A DNA stretch of 64,000 nt, taken from positions 186,001 to 250,000 of the forward strand of contig JADLSH010000254.1 in assembly GCA_016169945.1 (NCBI GenBank), in the 5' to 3' direction. Origin of the DNA: Trachythela sp. YZ-2020. Taxonomy: Eukaryota; Cnidaria; Anthozoa; Malacalcyonacea; Clavulariidae. This document shows, piece by piece, positions 63,361 through 64,000 of the stretch. Position 1 is the stretch's first letter. Every line of letters begins with the position of its first letter. Under the pieces are notes generated by a model. It searched no databases and was not told the DNA's origin. It saw only the letters and a list, made by a program, of their open reading frames with translations. The position numbers and the translations under genes were made by a program.

Positions 63361-64000
63361 GGATCTTATGTAAAGCCCCTTGGCAAATTTACGTTAACAA
63401 CCCAGATTAAACTTCTAGTCATTCTTGCCATTGCGTTTTCATAAAACATTTTAGGTTTTATGACGCAAAAAGCTAACGAGTGCGAAATGACTCGTTTAAT
63501 TACTCGAGAAAGAAAAGTTTTAAACAAACTATTAAAGTCATTAATGAAAAACAAAACTTCTCATTGGCTTGTGTTTGCTAAACAAATCCCCCAAGATAAT
63601 GGCATGACAACTTAATTATTTTTAATAAAGATCATTGTAAATATATACTTCGCAAACACAACAAACAGTCAAAAACACAACCATATATATGTACTGACAT
63701 TGTAACAGGTAAAATGAACTACGTCCAATAACATCAAAACGAGCATAGGATATATTTGCTGAAAGAAACTGACAGTGTTACTAGAGCAAAAGCAGAAAAA
63801 TAATCAATAACAGTCTCGCAATTTTTCATTAGGAATCTTTGTTTGAAAGGAGATTAAGGTAAGAAACTAAACTAAAATAACATTATTTTTACTTGATAGC
63901 TCGATCAGCTACTGTAGTTCAAAATATTCTGGGCCTGTAAAGGTCCTGTAAGGGCAATTCATGATTGCTTTTTACAGGAATAAACCGCAGTAATATAGAG
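63361..64000. other. Upstream/intronic sequence, no gene recognised
   Basis: No MIB1 N-terminal exon or other coding segment could be identified; only the repeat fragment near 63865-63990. Confidence 0.5.

Overview
This is a window of an animal nuclear genome. It is AT-rich, intron-rich and packed with transposons, most likely from a cnidarian and probably an anthozoan. That assignment is inference, from the kinds of mobile-element proteins present and a GPRRG-repeat prepropeptide downstream. No bacterial, organellar, rRNA, tRNA or CRISPR feature is evident.

The backbone of the window is one minus-strand gene, an orthologue of the Notch-pathway E3 ubiquitin ligase mind bomb (MIB1), running from about 62.9 kb down to 7.36 kb. 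I could place 23 coding exons. They join in frame from the ATG at 62902 to a TGA at 7360 (982 codons plus stop) and encode in order MIB/HERC2, ZZ finger, MIB/HERC2, the MIB repeat region, ankyrin repeats and three RING fingers. Intron 7 is 27.4 kb. Nearly everything else between 7.3 and 64 kb is transposon or satellite material lying in these introns.

Region by region: 1-7.3 kb (downstream of MIB1) has LINE reverse-transcriptase relics, a 45-bp minisatellite, a secreted [15 protein letters not shown] precursor broken by a stop and indels, and a MITE. 7.3-16.7 kb has the RING and late ankyrin exons, a 2.1-kb foldback element, a tRNA-derived SINE and a 114-bp repeat array. 16.9-21.5 kb is a three-level nest: a Harbinger-type MITE inside a two-gene Tc1/mariner-like transposon inside a CAGGG-type (hAT-like) element. 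21.7-26.7 kb has ankyrin and repeat-region exons and more 114-bp repeats, the larger array inverted. 27.6-32.9 kb is a long-terminal-inverted-repeat element with an 8-bp target duplication; it carries a SWIM-finger gene and a LINE insertion. 33.1-44.5 kb holds a tandem duplication, MITEs, a decayed THAP/P-element-like gene and a TTAA-flanked element. 44.5-50.6 kb is a decayed seven-exon gene of transposon type (HEEADTR, SPDTDV and YDTTSAF motifs plus a CXC cysteine cluster). 51.2-53.3 kb is another foldback element. 54.1-62.9 kb holds MIB1 exons 7 to 1, with a GC-rich hAT-like insertion 22 bp from a splice donor, a 43-bp minisatellite that copies a splice donor five times, and a foldback element nested in a hAT-like element.

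The most novel content lies in the mobile elements: the convergent two-gene Tc1-like transposon, the SWIM element with minisatellite-bearing inverted repeats, and the CXC gene family. Repeat growth next to MIB1 splice sites is a second theme. Exon ends come from splice consensus, phase and remembered family alignment; no transcript data were available.
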